From Rubrivivax sp. (GTDB lineage Bacteria > Pseudomonadota > Gammaproteobacteria > Burkholderiales > Burkholderiaceae_C), in contig JALHPF010000009.1 of the NCBI GenBank assembly GCA_022842595.1, forward strand, positions 1 through 64,000: 64,000 nucleotides of DNA, read 5' to 3'. Shown here one piece after another: positions 34,029 through 42,984 of this stretch. Within the stretch, counting starts at the first letter, position 1. The number at the start of each line of letters is the position of its first letter. The notes under the pieces were generated by a model that saw only the letters and a list, made by a program, of their open reading frames with translations, was not told the DNA's origin and searched no databases. The translations under genes and the position numbers were made by a program.

Positions 34029-34838
34029 CTACGCGGCCCGTGCCATCACCTGCGGCAGCACCCGCGCGACGTTGTCGTGCACCATGTCGCGCAATGCCTC
34101 GACCTTCTCCGAAGGAGTCAGGGCGTTCCAGACGTTTTCGGCTTCGACGTCAAGGCGGCCGGCGTATGCGCGGCCGGCGCGGATGTCCTGGCTGCCCACC
34201 AGGTTGCCGCTGGCAACTTCCATCAACTGCACGCGGATCATGGTGTAGGCCCCCAGGAAGCCCTGGCTGGGCCGGCCGGTTTCCCGGTTCTTGACTTCCG
34301 TGTCGGCGTCCAGGTAGTAGCCGATGCCTTCGACCGTGCCACGACCGACGGAATAGCCCTCGTTCACCGGGAAGGCGGCGTCGCCCCGATGGCGGGTGAT
34401 CAGCAGCACATGGCTCAGTTTGGCGCTGTTGATGGCTTCGATGATCCAGGCGGGCAGTTCCGCCCGTGTCGCGCCATCGGCCACTGCGCGCTGGTCGGTC
34501 AGCGACAGCGGGGTGGTCGCGCGGAACATCTGCAGCCGGGTGCCGGCACGTTGGCGTGCCATGTATTCGGTCACGGCGCGCAGCGCTGCCTGATCGAAGC
34601 CGATTTCGCGCGTGGGCAGGCTTTCGCGCAGGTTGCGGTCGATCCGCGTGTCGGTGATGACGCCGGGCAGGGTGATCTGCAGGCCGTCACCCAGCAACGA
34701 GAACACACCCAAGGTCGTGACCGGCTGCGCCGGCCCCTGGGCCAGCACGCCGGCCGGTGCCAGTATCGGCAGGGCGGCGGCCAGCAGCAGGCGGCGCCGT
34801 TTCAGCCCGGCACTTGCCGGAGTCAGCTTCGCATTCAT
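34029..34838 (-). CDS. Exported protein of unknown function
   Basis: Protein of 269 residues with a signal peptide (KRRRLLLAAALPILAPAGVLA; the Arg-rich n-region could suit Sec or Tat) and no domain I recognise. The mature part is mixed alpha/beta with DIRAGRAYAGRLDVEAENVWNAL near the C-terminus. Its ends are clear, codon use is like its neighbours, and start and stop are well placed. It lies 37 bases after the fatty acyl reductase gene on the same strand. Confidence 0.7.
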   Translation of the reverse strand: MNAKLTPASAGLKRRRLLLAAALPILAPAGVLAQGPAQPVTTLGVFSLLGDGLQITLPGVITDTRIDRNLRESLPTREIGFDQAALRAVTEYMARQRAGTRLQMFRATTPLSLTDQRAVADGATRAELPAWIIEAINSAKLSHVLLITRHRGDAAFPVNEGYSVGRGTVEGIGYYLDADTEVKNRETGRPSQGFLGAYTMIRVQLMEVASGNLVGSQDIRAGRAYAGRLDVEAENVWNALTPSEKVEALRDMVHDNVARVLPQVMARAA

Positions 34839-34875
34839 GACATGTCCTTCCGGGAAACACTGGCCGGGATTCTGC

Positions 34876-36876
34876 CTAGAAGTGAATGCCCCGCATCAGT
34901 TGCTGCAAAGCCACCGCCTCGGCGCTGAGCTGCGGTCTTGCGGCCTTGTCGCCGTCCTTCCCACCTTTGGCGGCTGAAGAGTCGGGGAACATGCGGAAAC
35001 TGGTGTTCATGCCGATCTGCGCCACACGCGGCATCAGCGCGTGCATCAGTTGCCCGGTGATGCCCAGCCGGGTGGCGATGCGCACCGGCTTGGCGATGCA
35101 GGCCTGCGCGATCATGTCGGCGGCTTCCTCGGGCGCCAGCGTCGGCACGTTCTTGTAGATCTGCGTGGGCGCGATCATCGGCGTGCGCACCAGCGGCATG
35201 TTGATGGTGGTGAAGGTGACGCCGACGTCGGCGAATTCGCTGCTGGCGCAGCGCGTCCAGGCGTCGAGCGCAGCCTTGCTGGCGACGTAGGCGGAAAAGC
35301 GCGGCGCGTTCGTCAGCACGCCGATGCTGCTGATGTTGACGACATGGCCCTTCTTCTTCGCCGTCATTCCCGGCAGCAGGCCCATCGTCACGCGCAGGCA
35401 GCCGAAGTAGTTCAGCTGCATCGTGCGTTCGAAATCGTGGAAGCGGTCGTAGCTGCTCTCGATGGCGCGGCGGATGCTGCGGCCGGCGTTGTTGATGAGG
35501 AAGTCGACGCCGCCATGGTCGGCAATCACCTGCTGGATGAAGCGGTCGCAGTCGGCCATGTCGGCGATATCGGCGGCATAGGCGATGAACGCATAGCCTT
35601 TGGCCTGGGCTTCCTTGCAGGCTTCGTCGAGCTTGTCCTGGTCGCGGCCGCAGATGAGCGTGATGGCACCGGCTTCGGCGAACTTGTGCGCTGCCGCCAG
35701 GCCGATGCCCGAAGAGCCACCCGTGACCAGCACCACCTTGCCGGCCACCGTGCCGCGCAGGCTGCGGTCGATGAACAGGTCGGGGTCGAGGTGGCGTTCC
35801 CAGTAGTCCCAGAGCACCCAGGCGTAGTTGTGCAGGTTCGGGCATTCGATGCCGCTGCCCTTCAGTACCGCGTCCAACTCGCGCCGGTCGTAGCGCGTCG
35901 GGAAGTTGATGAAGGTGAACATGTCGTCCGGCAGGCCCAGGTCCTTCATGACCGCGTTGCGGATGCGCCGCACCGGGGCGATGCCCATCAGGCCCTTCTT
36001 CACGCTCTTGGGCACGAAGCCCAGCAGCGCAGCATTGACGAACAGGTTCATCTTGGGCGCATGAGCGGCCTTGCTGAAGATGTCCAGCACGTCGCCGACG
36101 CGGTAGCCCTGCGGGTCCACCAGGTGGAAGCACTTGCTCTTGAGTTCGGCCTTCGAATGGGCAATGTGGTCGAGGCAGGCGACGACGAAGTCCACCGGCA
36201 CGATGTTGATGCGCCCGCCCTCGATGCCGATGCTGGGCATCCAGGGCGGCAGGATCTGGCGCATGCGCTGGATCAACTTGAAAAAGTAATAGGGCCCGTC
36301 GATCTTGTCCATCTCGCCGGTCTTGCTGTCGCCCACCACCAGCGCCGGGCGGTACACCGTCCACGGCACCTTGCTTTCCTTGCGCACGATCTTTTCGCTT
36401 TCGTGCTTGGTCATGAAGTACGGGTGGTCCAGACCTTCGGCCTCGTCGAACATGTCCTCCCGGAACACGCCTTCATACAGACCCGCGGCCGCGATGCTCG
36501 AGACATGGTGCAGGTGGCCGGCGTCGATGGCCTTGGCGAAGTCGCACAGGTTGCGGGTGCCTTCGATGTTCACCTTGACCTGGCTCTCCTCGTCGGCGCC
36601 CAGGTCGTAGACCGCGGCGAGATGGAAGACATGGTCGATCTGGCCCTTCAGCGCCTTGATGGTGTCGCCGGCCACACCCAGCTTTTTCGCCGTGAGGTCG
36701 CCGGTGACCGCCACGGCGCGGGCCTTCGTCGTCCCCCAGTAGTCGTACAAGGCCTCCAGCTTGCCTTCACTGCCCGGGCGCACCAGGAAGTGCACGACTG
36801 CACCCTTGCGCGCCAGCAGGGCCTTGACGAGACGCTTGCCAATGAAGCCGGTGGCGCCGGTGACGAAGTAGTGCAT
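34876..36876 (-). CDS. Two-domain fatty acyl reductase (alcohol-forming, Maqu_2507-like)
   Basis: Protein of 666 residues that strongly resembles the Marinobacter fatty acyl-CoA/aldehyde reductase Maqu_2507, which reduces acyl-CoA to fatty alcohol with NADPH. The N-terminal extended SDR domain has GATGFIG and YFMTK (about 152-156); the C-terminal classical SDR domain has TGGSSGIG (about 380) and SAYVASK (about 527). Both catalytic Tyr-Lys pairs are intact. A wax or storage-lipid role is inferred, supported by the adjacent divergent phasin gene. The C-terminus MRGIHF matches the family. Confidence 0.88.
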   Translation of the reverse strand: MHYFVTGATGFIGKRLVKALLARKGAVVHFLVRPGSEGKLEALYDYWGTTKARAVAVTGDLTAKKLGVAGDTIKALKGQIDHVFHLAAVYDLGADEESQVKVNIEGTRNLCDFAKAIDAGHLHHVSSIAAAGLYEGVFREDMFDEAEGLDHPYFMTKHESEKIVRKESKVPWTVYRPALVVGDSKTGEMDKIDGPYYFFKLIQRMRQILPPWMPSIGIEGGRINIVPVDFVVACLDHIAHSKAELKSKCFHLVDPQGYRVGDVLDIFSKAAHAPKMNLFVNAALLGFVPKSVKKGLMGIAPVRRIRNAVMKDLGLPDDMFTFINFPTRYDRRELDAVLKGSGIECPNLHNYAWVLWDYWERHLDPDLFIDRSLRGTVAGKVVLVTGGSSGIGLAAAHKFAEAGAITLICGRDQDKLDEACKEAQAKGYAFIAYAADIADMADCDRFIQQVIADHGGVDFLINNAGRSIRRAIESSYDRFHDFERTMQLNYFGCLRVTMGLLPGMTAKKKGHVVNISSIGVLTNAPRFSAYVASKAALDAWTRCASSEFADVGVTFTTINMPLVRTPMIAPTQIYKNVPTLAPEEAADMIAQACIAKPVRIATRLGITGQLMHALMPRVAQIGMNTSFRMFPDSSAAKGGKDGDKAARPQLSAEAVALQQLMRGIHF

Positions 36877-37008
36877 GGGTCGGTTCCTGGGTCGGGTTGG
36901 CTGGTGCGGCTGAAAGCATAGAGCCGTCTCACTAACGAAATAGGCTGCGCTCCCCAGGGGTGAACCCTATATTCCGTCGCACAGACAACCCCCCACGAGG
37001 AAGCACCC

Positions 37009-37641
37009 ATGGTCAAGAAGATGCACGCCAGCGCCGCCCCGGCCGCCCCCGCCGCCAAGAAAGCCGGCAAGTCACGCAAAGCCAGCGCCATGAACGGTGG
37101 TCTGCAGGACAGCGCCCTGGCCAAGTCGGTGAAGGACTCGGCGCAGCACATCTGGCTGGCCGGCATGGGTGCCTTCAGCAAGGTGCAGGAAGAAGGCACG
37201 AAGGCCTTCGAAGCGCTGGTGAAGGAAGGCCAGAGCCTGCAGCGCAAGACGCAGGCCGTGGCTGAAGAGAAGATCGGCGAAGTCACCGGCAAGATGACGG
37301 CGATGGCCGGCACCGTCCAGGCCAAGGCCAACCAGAACTGGGACAAGCTCGAGAGCATCTTCGAAGCCCGCACCGCCAAGGCGATGAGCAAGCTCGGCGT
37401 GCCGACGGCCAAGGACGTCGAGGCGCTGGTCGAGCGCGTCGACGCTCTGGCCGCCGCGGTGGCCAAGCTTTCGCGCCAGGGTGCCGCGGCCAAGGCCGCC
37501 GGCTCCGTTGCTTCTGCCGCCACCACGCCGGCCAAGCCGGTGCGTCGCCGTGCTGCCGCCAAGCCGGCCGCGACGCCGCTGAAGGCAGCCGTCAAGGCGC
37601 CGGTGAAGCGCGCTGCCCGCAAGGCGGCCGCCACGATCTGA
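37009..37641 (+). CDS. Phasin family protein (PhaF/PhaI-like)
   Basis: Granule-coating protein, 210 residues. The central phasin domain (about 35-145) is a long amphipathic helix-rich region with IWLAGMGAFSKVQEEG, and the C-terminus (about 150-210) is Lys/Ala/Pro-rich like histone H1, as in PhaF, which tethers PHA granules to the nucleoid. A TATATT -10-like box at 36968-36973 and a GAGGAAG ribosome binding site precede the ATG. Its stop overlaps the next ATG by one base. Confidence 0.92.
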   Translation: MVKKMHASAAPAAPAAKKAGKSRKASAMNGGLQDSALAKSVKDSAQHIWLAGMGAFSKVQEEGTKAFEALVKEGQSLQRKTQAVAEEKIGEVTGKMTAMAGTVQAKANQNWDKLESIFEARTAKAMSKLGVPTAKDVEALVERVDALAAAVAKLSRQGAAAKAAGSVASAATTPAKPVRRRAAAKPAATPLKAAVKAPVKRAARKAAATI

Positions 37642-38900
37642 TGGCACGAACGCCCGCCAAGGCTGGCCGCAGTGGCCAGGGCGGCATCGGCCTGGCGCTG
37701 GCCGGCGGCGGGCCATTGGGTGCGATCTACGAGATCGGTGCGCTCTGTGCGTTGGAAGAGGCCGTCTGCGGCCTCGACCTGAACGCGCTCGACGGCTATG
37801 TCGGCGTGTCAGCGGGCGGCTTCGTCGCTGCCGGTCTGGCCAACGGCATGACGCCGCGCCAGCTGTGCGAAGGTTTCATCGGCAATGCCGGCCCGGCCTG
37901 TGACCGCGTCGACCCCGGCCTGTTCTTCCGCCCCGCATGGGGCGAAGTGCTGCAGCGGCTGGTGGCCCTGCCCGCACATCTGGCACGTGCCGGCATCGGC
38001 TACGCCTGGCAGGGCCGGTCGCTGCTGTCGAGCCTGGAACTCCTGGGCGCAGCGCTGCCCACTGGCTTGTTCACTCAGGCGCCGCTGCAGGCCAAGCTGC
38101 AGCGCATGTTCGCCGTGCCTGGGCGCAGCGACGACTTCCGCAAGCTGCGCCAGCGACTCGTGATCGTCGCCACCGACCTGGACAGCGGCGAGGCCGCGCC
38201 CTTCGGCCTGCCTGGTTGGGACGATGTGCCGGTGTCGCAGGCAGTGGCTGCCAGCGCCGCGCTGCCGGGCCTGTTCCCGCCGCTGGCCATCGGCGGCCGC
38301 TGGTATGTCGACGGAGCCCTGAAGAAGACGCTGCACGCCCGTGTCCTGCTCGACATGGGCCTGGACCTGTTGTTGTGCGTGAATCCGCTGATGCCCTTCA
38401 TGGCCGGGGCCGGCGATCCGGCGGCTCGGCACATTCCGCCGCTGGTGCATGGCGGGCTGCCGATGGTGCTGAGCCAGACTTTCCGCTCGTTCATCCATTC
38501 GCGGCTGGAACTCGGCATGCAGGGCTATGCGCACAGCCACCCCGGCACCGACATCCTGCTGTTCGAGCCGGATCAGCGCGATCCCGAGCTGTTTCTGGCC
38601 AACACCTTCGACTATTCGCAGCGCCGCCGGCTGGCCGAGCACGCCTACCAGCACACCCGCGCGCAGCTGCTGGCGCAGCAGGCGCGCCTGGGCCAGACGC
38701 TGGCCCGCCATGGTCTGGCGCTGGACATGTCGGTGCTGACAGACCCAGGTCGGAGACTGCTGCCCAAGGCCCGCCGTGGTCTGCGCAAGGGGGCTTACCG
38801 CCCCGGCCCGCGCACCCGCACCGGTGCCGCGCTGCAGCGGCTGGACGCCGTGCTCGACCAGCTGGAGCTCACCCTGGACGCCGCTGCAAAGGCATCCTGA
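37641..38900 (+). CDS. Patatin-like phospholipase/acyl hydrolase
   Basis: Cytoplasmic patatin-fold lipase, 419 residues, with the oxyanion glycines ALAGGGPLG (about 20-28), nucleophile GVSAGG (Ser about 57) and catalytic Asp in DGA (about 223). There is no signal peptide. Coupled to the phasin gene by a one-base overlap, it could act on granule lipid or polyester; this is inference from context. The C-terminal 60 residues are basic and low in complexity. Confidence 0.9.
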   Translation: MARTPAKAGRSGQGGIGLALAGGGPLGAIYEIGALCALEEAVCGLDLNALDGYVGVSAGGFVAAGLANGMTPRQLCEGFIGNAGPACDRVDPGLFFRPAWGEVLQRLVALPAHLARAGIGYAWQGRSLLSSLELLGAALPTGLFTQAPLQAKLQRMFAVPGRSDDFRKLRQRLVIVATDLDSGEAAPFGLPGWDDVPVSQAVAASAALPGLFPPLAIGGRWYVDGALKKTLHARVLLDMGLDLLLCVNPLMPFMAGAGDPAARHIPPLVHGGLPMVLSQTFRSFIHSRLELGMQGYAHSHPGTDILLFEPDQRDPELFLANTFDYSQRRRLAEHAYQHTRAQLLAQQARLGQTLARHGLALDMSVLTDPGRRLLPKARRGLRKGAYRPGPRTRTGAALQRLDAVLDQLELTLDAAAKAS

Positions 38901-38987
38901 TCGCGGGCCCGGGTCCGCACGGTCATTCAAGCCGGCGCCCGCAGGCGCCGATAAGCAGGCGTTGCCCTCTTCCCGGCCCGCCTGCCC

Positions 38988-39476
38988 ATGCCACCACCTG
39001 CCCACCTGGCCGAACTGGCCCGCGCCCGCGTCGCCGACCGTGTGCGCGGCCGCCTGATGCAGGCGGCCTTGAAGGCCCTGCTCGACCAGGTGCGCGGCGC
39101 GCGTGCGGCGTTCCCGCATCTGGCGGCGCTGGAAGAAGCACTGGGCCGGCTCGGTGCGGGTGCGATCGACGGCGTGCCGCTGCAATGGCTGGCGAAGATC
39201 ACCAGCCAGCTGGGCAGCCTGCCGCTGCGCGACGACGACCTGGAGTTGCAGGACCTGCTGAGCACCCTGTGCCAGACCATCCAGCGGCATCAGGTGCCGA
39301 CGGTCGAGCCTGCGCCGGCCGACCCGGGCGAGCCATCCGACTACCTGTCGGGTTTCCAGGACTCTTCGCGCATGGAAGTGCGCGAGATCAGCCACAGCGC
39401 GTTCATCCAGGAATTCGAGGCCCAGCAACTGGACACCGAGCCCGCACCCCTGCGCGAGGCCACGGCCCTGCGCTGA
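38988..39476 (+). CDS. Helical protein of unknown function
   Basis: Protein of 162 residues, not recognised. It is predicted mostly alpha-helical for the first 105 residues, with an acidic C-terminus. It has no signal peptide, membrane segment or Cys pair. It follows the patatin gene by 87 bases, in which a GC-rich hairpin (38933-38950) sits without a T run. Reading frame and codon use look genuine; no ribosome binding site is obvious, so the start is uncertain. Confidence 0.6.
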   Translation: MPPPAHLAELARARVADRVRGRLMQAALKALLDQVRGARAAFPHLAALEEALGRLGAGAIDGVPLQWLAKITSQLGSLPLRDDDLELQDLLSTLCQTIQRHQVPTVEPAPADPGEPSDYLSGFQDSSRMEVREISHSAFIQEFEAQQLDTEPAPLREATALR

Positions 39477-39486
39477 AGCCTGGCCA

Positions 39487-40995
39487 TCAGCCCAGGTAGC
39501 GCGCTTCCAGGTGGGCCCTGAAGTGCGCCGGGTTCAGCGCCTCGCCACTGGCGCGGCGCGCCAGTTCGTCGGTGTTCCAGCGGCTGGCCTGTTGCCAGAT
39601 GTTGTCGCGCAGCCAGTCGAAGACGACCTGGAACTGGCCGCTGCCGATATGCGCGTCCAGGTCGGGCATCGCCCGGCGCATTGCCGCGAACCACTGTGCG
39701 GCGTACATCGCGCCGAGTGAATAGCAGGGGAAATAACCGAACAAGGACTCGGGCCAGTGCACGTCCTGCAGCGGCCCGTCCTTGAAGTTGCCACGGGTGT
39801 CCAGGCCCAGCAGTTCCTGCATCTTCGCGTCCCACAGCGCCGGAATGTCTTCGGCCTCGATCTCGCCTTCGATCAACGGACGCTCGATCTCGTAGCGCAG
39901 CAGGATGTGCGCCGGGTAGGTGACCTCGTCGGCGTCGACGCGAATGAATCCCGGCTTCACGCGCGTCATCAGCCGGTGCAGGTTCTGCGTGTCGAAGGCC
40001 GGCTGATCGCCCAGGGCCTGGCGGATCATCGGTGCGAGGTGGTTGACGAAGCCCGGGTGACCGCCCAGCTGCATCTCGAAGCTCAGGCTCTGGCTTTCGT
40101 GCAGCGCCATCGAACGCGCCCGCGCCACCGGCTGGCCGAGCAGTTCACGCGGCAGGTTCTGTTCGTAGCGGCCATGGCCGGTCTCGTGCACCGTGCCCAT
40201 CAGGCTGCCCAGGAAGTCGTCCTCGCGAAAGCGCGTGGTCATGCGCACGTCCTCGGGCACGCCGCCGCAGAAGGGGTGGGTGCTGACGTCGAGCCGGCCG
40301 GCGGCGAAGTCGAAGCCCAGCACGCGCATCACCTGGTCGCACAGCCGCCGCTGCGCATCCAGTGCAAACGGGCCTACCGGCTCGATCAACGGCCTGGCAG
40401 CATGTTCGGCTTGCTGCTTGTCGCGCACCTGAAGGATCAGCCCGGGCAGCCATTGCCGCACGTCGCCGAAGATGCGGTCGACCTTGGCGCAGGTCATGCC
40501 CGGCTCGAAGCGGTCCATCAGTGAGTCGTACTTGCCCAGCCCGCTCTGGGCGCTGAGCAGCGCCGCTTCTTCACGTGCCAGCGCCAGCACCGGCTTGAAG
40601 TTCTCGACGAAGCCGGCCCAGTCGTTGGCAGGTCGCTGCGTGCGCCAGGCGTGTTCGCAGCGCGAGGTGGCGAGCTGTTGGCGCTGCACCAGTGATTCGG
40701 GCAGGGCATTCGAAGACCGCCACTCACGCCGCATCTCGCGCAGGTTGGCGCGCTGCAGCTCGTCCAGCGGTTCCTGTTCAGCGCGGGCCAGCTGCTCGGG
40801 CAGCTGCGGGTCGGTGCGCATGCGGTGCAGCAGCGCGGCCATCTCGGCCAGTGCCGCGGCGCGGGCCTCGTTGCCCTTGGGCGGCATGTTGGCGGCCTGG
40901 TCCCAGCCGGCGATGCTCTGCAGGTGGCCGAAGTGGTGCAGGCGAGTCCAGGTGCCGGCAAGAGCGTCGTAGGTGGGCGTGGCGGTGGCGGTCAT
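39487..40995 (-). CDS. M32 family carboxypeptidase (Taq type)
   Basis: Zinc carboxypeptidase, 502 residues, normal length for the M32 family. The zinc motif HETGH lies at about 271-275, and the family blocks DVRMTTRFREDDF and LHESQSLSFE follow the expected order. It is probably cytoplasmic, trimming C-terminal residues in peptide turnover. ATG 40995 was chosen because the upstream extension lacks homology-like features. It is convergent with the unknown 162-residue gene. Confidence 0.93.
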   Translation of the reverse strand: MTATATPTYDALAGTWTRLHHFGHLQSIAGWDQAANMPPKGNEARAAALAEMAALLHRMRTDPQLPEQLARAEQEPLDELQRANLREMRREWRSSNALPESLVQRQQLATSRCEHAWRTQRPANDWAGFVENFKPVLALAREEAALLSAQSGLGKYDSLMDRFEPGMTCAKVDRIFGDVRQWLPGLILQVRDKQQAEHAARPLIEPVGPFALDAQRRLCDQVMRVLGFDFAAGRLDVSTHPFCGGVPEDVRMTTRFREDDFLGSLMGTVHETGHGRYEQNLPRELLGQPVARARSMALHESQSLSFEMQLGGHPGFVNHLAPMIRQALGDQPAFDTQNLHRLMTRVKPGFIRVDADEVTYPAHILLRYEIERPLIEGEIEAEDIPALWDAKMQELLGLDTRGNFKDGPLQDVHWPESLFGYFPCYSLGAMYAAQWFAAMRRAMPDLDAHIGSGQFQVVFDWLRDNIWQQASRWNTDELARRASGEALNPAHFRAHLEARYLG

Positions 40996-41059
40996 GGAGG
41001 GGGGCGCTCGAAACAGGGGTTCTTCGAAACGACGATTGTGCGGCGCCAGGCGCGCCGTG

Positions 41060-41542
41060 TCAGGGAGTGAGCTGGCCGGGGAATGCCCAGACCAGGGCAC
41101 CCGTCATCGTCAGGTAGCGCATGAACTTGCCGATCGCCATGTAGCCCAGGCAGGGCCAGAACGGCAGCTTCAGCCAGCCGGCCACCGCGCACAGCGGGTC
41201 ACCCACACCGGGCAGCCAGGAAAGCAGGCAGGCCTTCGGCCCGAAGCTGCTCAGCCAGTCGAGCGCGCGCGCTTCCAGCTTGCGGTGCTGGGTGCGTTCG
41301 AACAGCGTTTCGGCGCCATAGCCCATCCACCAGCTGATGCCGCCGCCGATGGTGTTGCCCAGGGTGGCGACGAACATCGCAGGCCAGAACAGGCTGGGGT
41401 CGAGTTTCACCAACCCGAACACCGCGAACTCCGAGCCCACGGGCAGCAGGGTGGCCGACAGCAGCGAGACCACGAAGACCGTACTCAGCCCGAATTCCGG
41501 CAGGGCCAGGGCGGCCAGGAGTGATTGCAACCATGCTTCCAT
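41060..41542 (-). CDS. YqaA-type inner-membrane protein (SNARE-associated/DedA-related)
   Basis: Integral membrane protein, 160 residues, with about four hydrophobic segments. Family signatures LLSATLLPVGSE, TLGNTIGGGISWWMGY and LLSWLPGVGDPLCAVAGW match YqaA, a small relative of DedA transporters; its own role is unsettled. ATG 41542 or 41554 could start it. It is divergent from dusB, and the shared 82-base region holds a TATACT box reading toward dusB. Confidence 0.87.
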   Translation of the reverse strand: MEAWLQSLLAALALPEFGLSTVFVVSLLSATLLPVGSEFAVFGLVKLDPSLFWPAMFVATLGNTIGGGISWWMGYGAETLFERTQHRKLEARALDWLSSFGPKACLLSWLPGVGDPLCAVAGWLKLPFWPCLGYMAIGKFMRYLTMTGALVWAFPGQLTP

Positions 41543-41636
41543 CGTCCGGCCCATTATTCGCGATAGGCGGCACCGGCCCCGCCGGTATACTCGCGCCTCA
41601 TTTTTAAGCAGCCCGCCAGCCCCCCACAAACGCGCC

Positions 41637-42695
41637 ATGCACATCGGCCCGATCGAACTGCCGAACCGCCTTTTCGTGGCCCCGATGGCCGGCGTCACCG
41701 ACCGCCCCTTCCGCATGCTGTGCCGGCGGCTGGGCGCGGGCTACGCCGTCAGCGAGATGGTGACCAGCCAGCGCGCGCTGTGGACATCGCTGAAGACGTC
41801 GCGCCGCGCCGACCACAGTGGTGAGCCGGGGCCGATTGCCGTTCAGATAGCCGGCGTCGATCCCGTCGAGATGGCCGATGCCGCGCGTTACAACATCGAC
41901 CGCGGCGCGCAGATCATCGACATCAACATGGGCTGCCCGGCGAAGAAGGTGTGCAACGTCTATGCCGGCTCGGCGCTGATGCAGAACGAACCTCTGGCGC
42001 TGCGCATCGTCGAGGCCGTGGTTGCCGCTGCCGCGCCGCTGGGCGTGCCTGTGACGCTGAAGATGCGAACCGGCTGGTGCAGTTCCGGGCCTCGCGGGCG
42101 CAATGCGCTGGCGTTGGCGCGGGCAGCCGAAAGCGCCGGCGTGGCAATGGTGACGGTGCATGGCCGCACGCGCGAGCAGGGCTACAGCGGCCACGCCGAA
42201 CACGACACCGTGGCCGCGGTGAAGTCGGTGCTGCGCATCCCGGTCGTCGCCAACGGCGACATCGACAGCCCGGAGCGCGCCCGCGACGTGCTGCGCCATA
42301 CCGGCGCCGACGCCGTGATGATCGGCCGTGCGGCCCAGGGCCGGCCGTGGATCTTCCGCGAGATCGCGCACTTCCTGGCCTCCGGCTCGCACCTGCCGCC
42401 GCCGCCGGTGCGCGAGGTGCAGGCCTGGCTGACCGAGCACCTGCAGGACCACTACACGCTGTACGGTGAACATATCGGCGTGCGCAGCGCACGCAAGCAC
42501 ATCGGTTGGGCGGTTCGCACGCTGCCTGGCGGCGAGGCCTTCCGCGCCGTGATGAACACGCTGGACGACTGCAGCGCGCAATTGCGTGCCGTGCAGCTGT
42601 TCTTCGACGAACTGGGCAGCCGCCATGTGCTGCTGCCCCAGCCCGCGGCCAACCAGGCCCAGGCCGCAGACGAAGCCGAACCCCTGGCCGCATGA
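41637..42695 (+). CDS. dusB: tRNA-dihydrouridine synthase B
   Basis: FMN enzyme reducing uridine to dihydrouridine in the tRNA D-loop, 352 residues. It has a TIM barrel starting with LFVAPMAGVTDRPFR, the catalytic Cys in KKVCNVYAGSAL (about residue 106), FMN-phosphate loops MIGRAAQGRPW, and a C-terminal helical tRNA-binding domain. dusB is coupled to fis by a 4-base ATGA overlap, as in Escherichia. A TATACT -10-like box lies at 41586-41591. Confidence 0.96.
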   Translation: MHIGPIELPNRLFVAPMAGVTDRPFRMLCRRLGAGYAVSEMVTSQRALWTSLKTSRRADHSGEPGPIAVQIAGVDPVEMADAARYNIDRGAQIIDINMGCPAKKVCNVYAGSALMQNEPLALRIVEAVVAAAAPLGVPVTLKMRTGWCSSGPRGRNALALARAAESAGVAMVTVHGRTREQGYSGHAEHDTVAAVKSVLRIPVVANGDIDSPERARDVLRHTGADAVMIGRAAQGRPWIFREIAHFLASGSHLPPPPVREVQAWLTEHLQDHYTLYGEHIGVRSARKHIGWAVRTLPGGEAFRAVMNTLDDCSAQLRAVQLFFDELGSRHVLLPQPAANQAQAADEAEPLAA

Positions 42696-42943
42696 GCAGC
42701 AAGAAACACATCGACGAATGCATCCGCGCCAGCGTGGAGCAATACTTCAAGGACCTGCGCGGTGCCGAGCCCAGCGGCTTGCATGAGCTCGTCATCGGCG
42801 CGGCGGAAAAGCCTCTGCTCGACGTCGTCATGCGCCACGCCGAGGGCAACCAGAGCAAGGCCGCCGACTGGCTGGGCATCAACCGCAACACCCTGCGCCG
42901 CAAGCTGCTGGACCACCGGCTGCTCAAGGCAGAAGGCAAGTAG
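42692..42943 (+). CDS. fis: Fis family nucleoid/DNA-binding protein
   Basis: DNA-bending regulator, 83 residues, with the C-terminal Fis helix-turn-helix ([22 protein letters not shown], read in parts) and a short N-terminal arm. It is shorter than Escherichia Fis (98 residues) but typical for betaproteobacteria. Overlap with dusB fixes its start and implies dusB-fis cotranscription and growth-phase control. Confidence 0.94.
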   Translation: MSSKKHIDECIRASVEQYFKDLRGAEPSGLHELVIGAAEKPLLDVVMRHAEGNQSKAADWLGINRNTLRRKLLDHRLLKAEGK

Positions 42944-42984
42944 GCCCTGCGGCCCGGCTGCGCCCCTGCAACAACGAATCGCCC

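Noticed and set aside
38933..38950. GC-rich hairpin after the patatin gene
   Set aside because: Perfect 7-bp stem but no T run, so it is not called a terminator.
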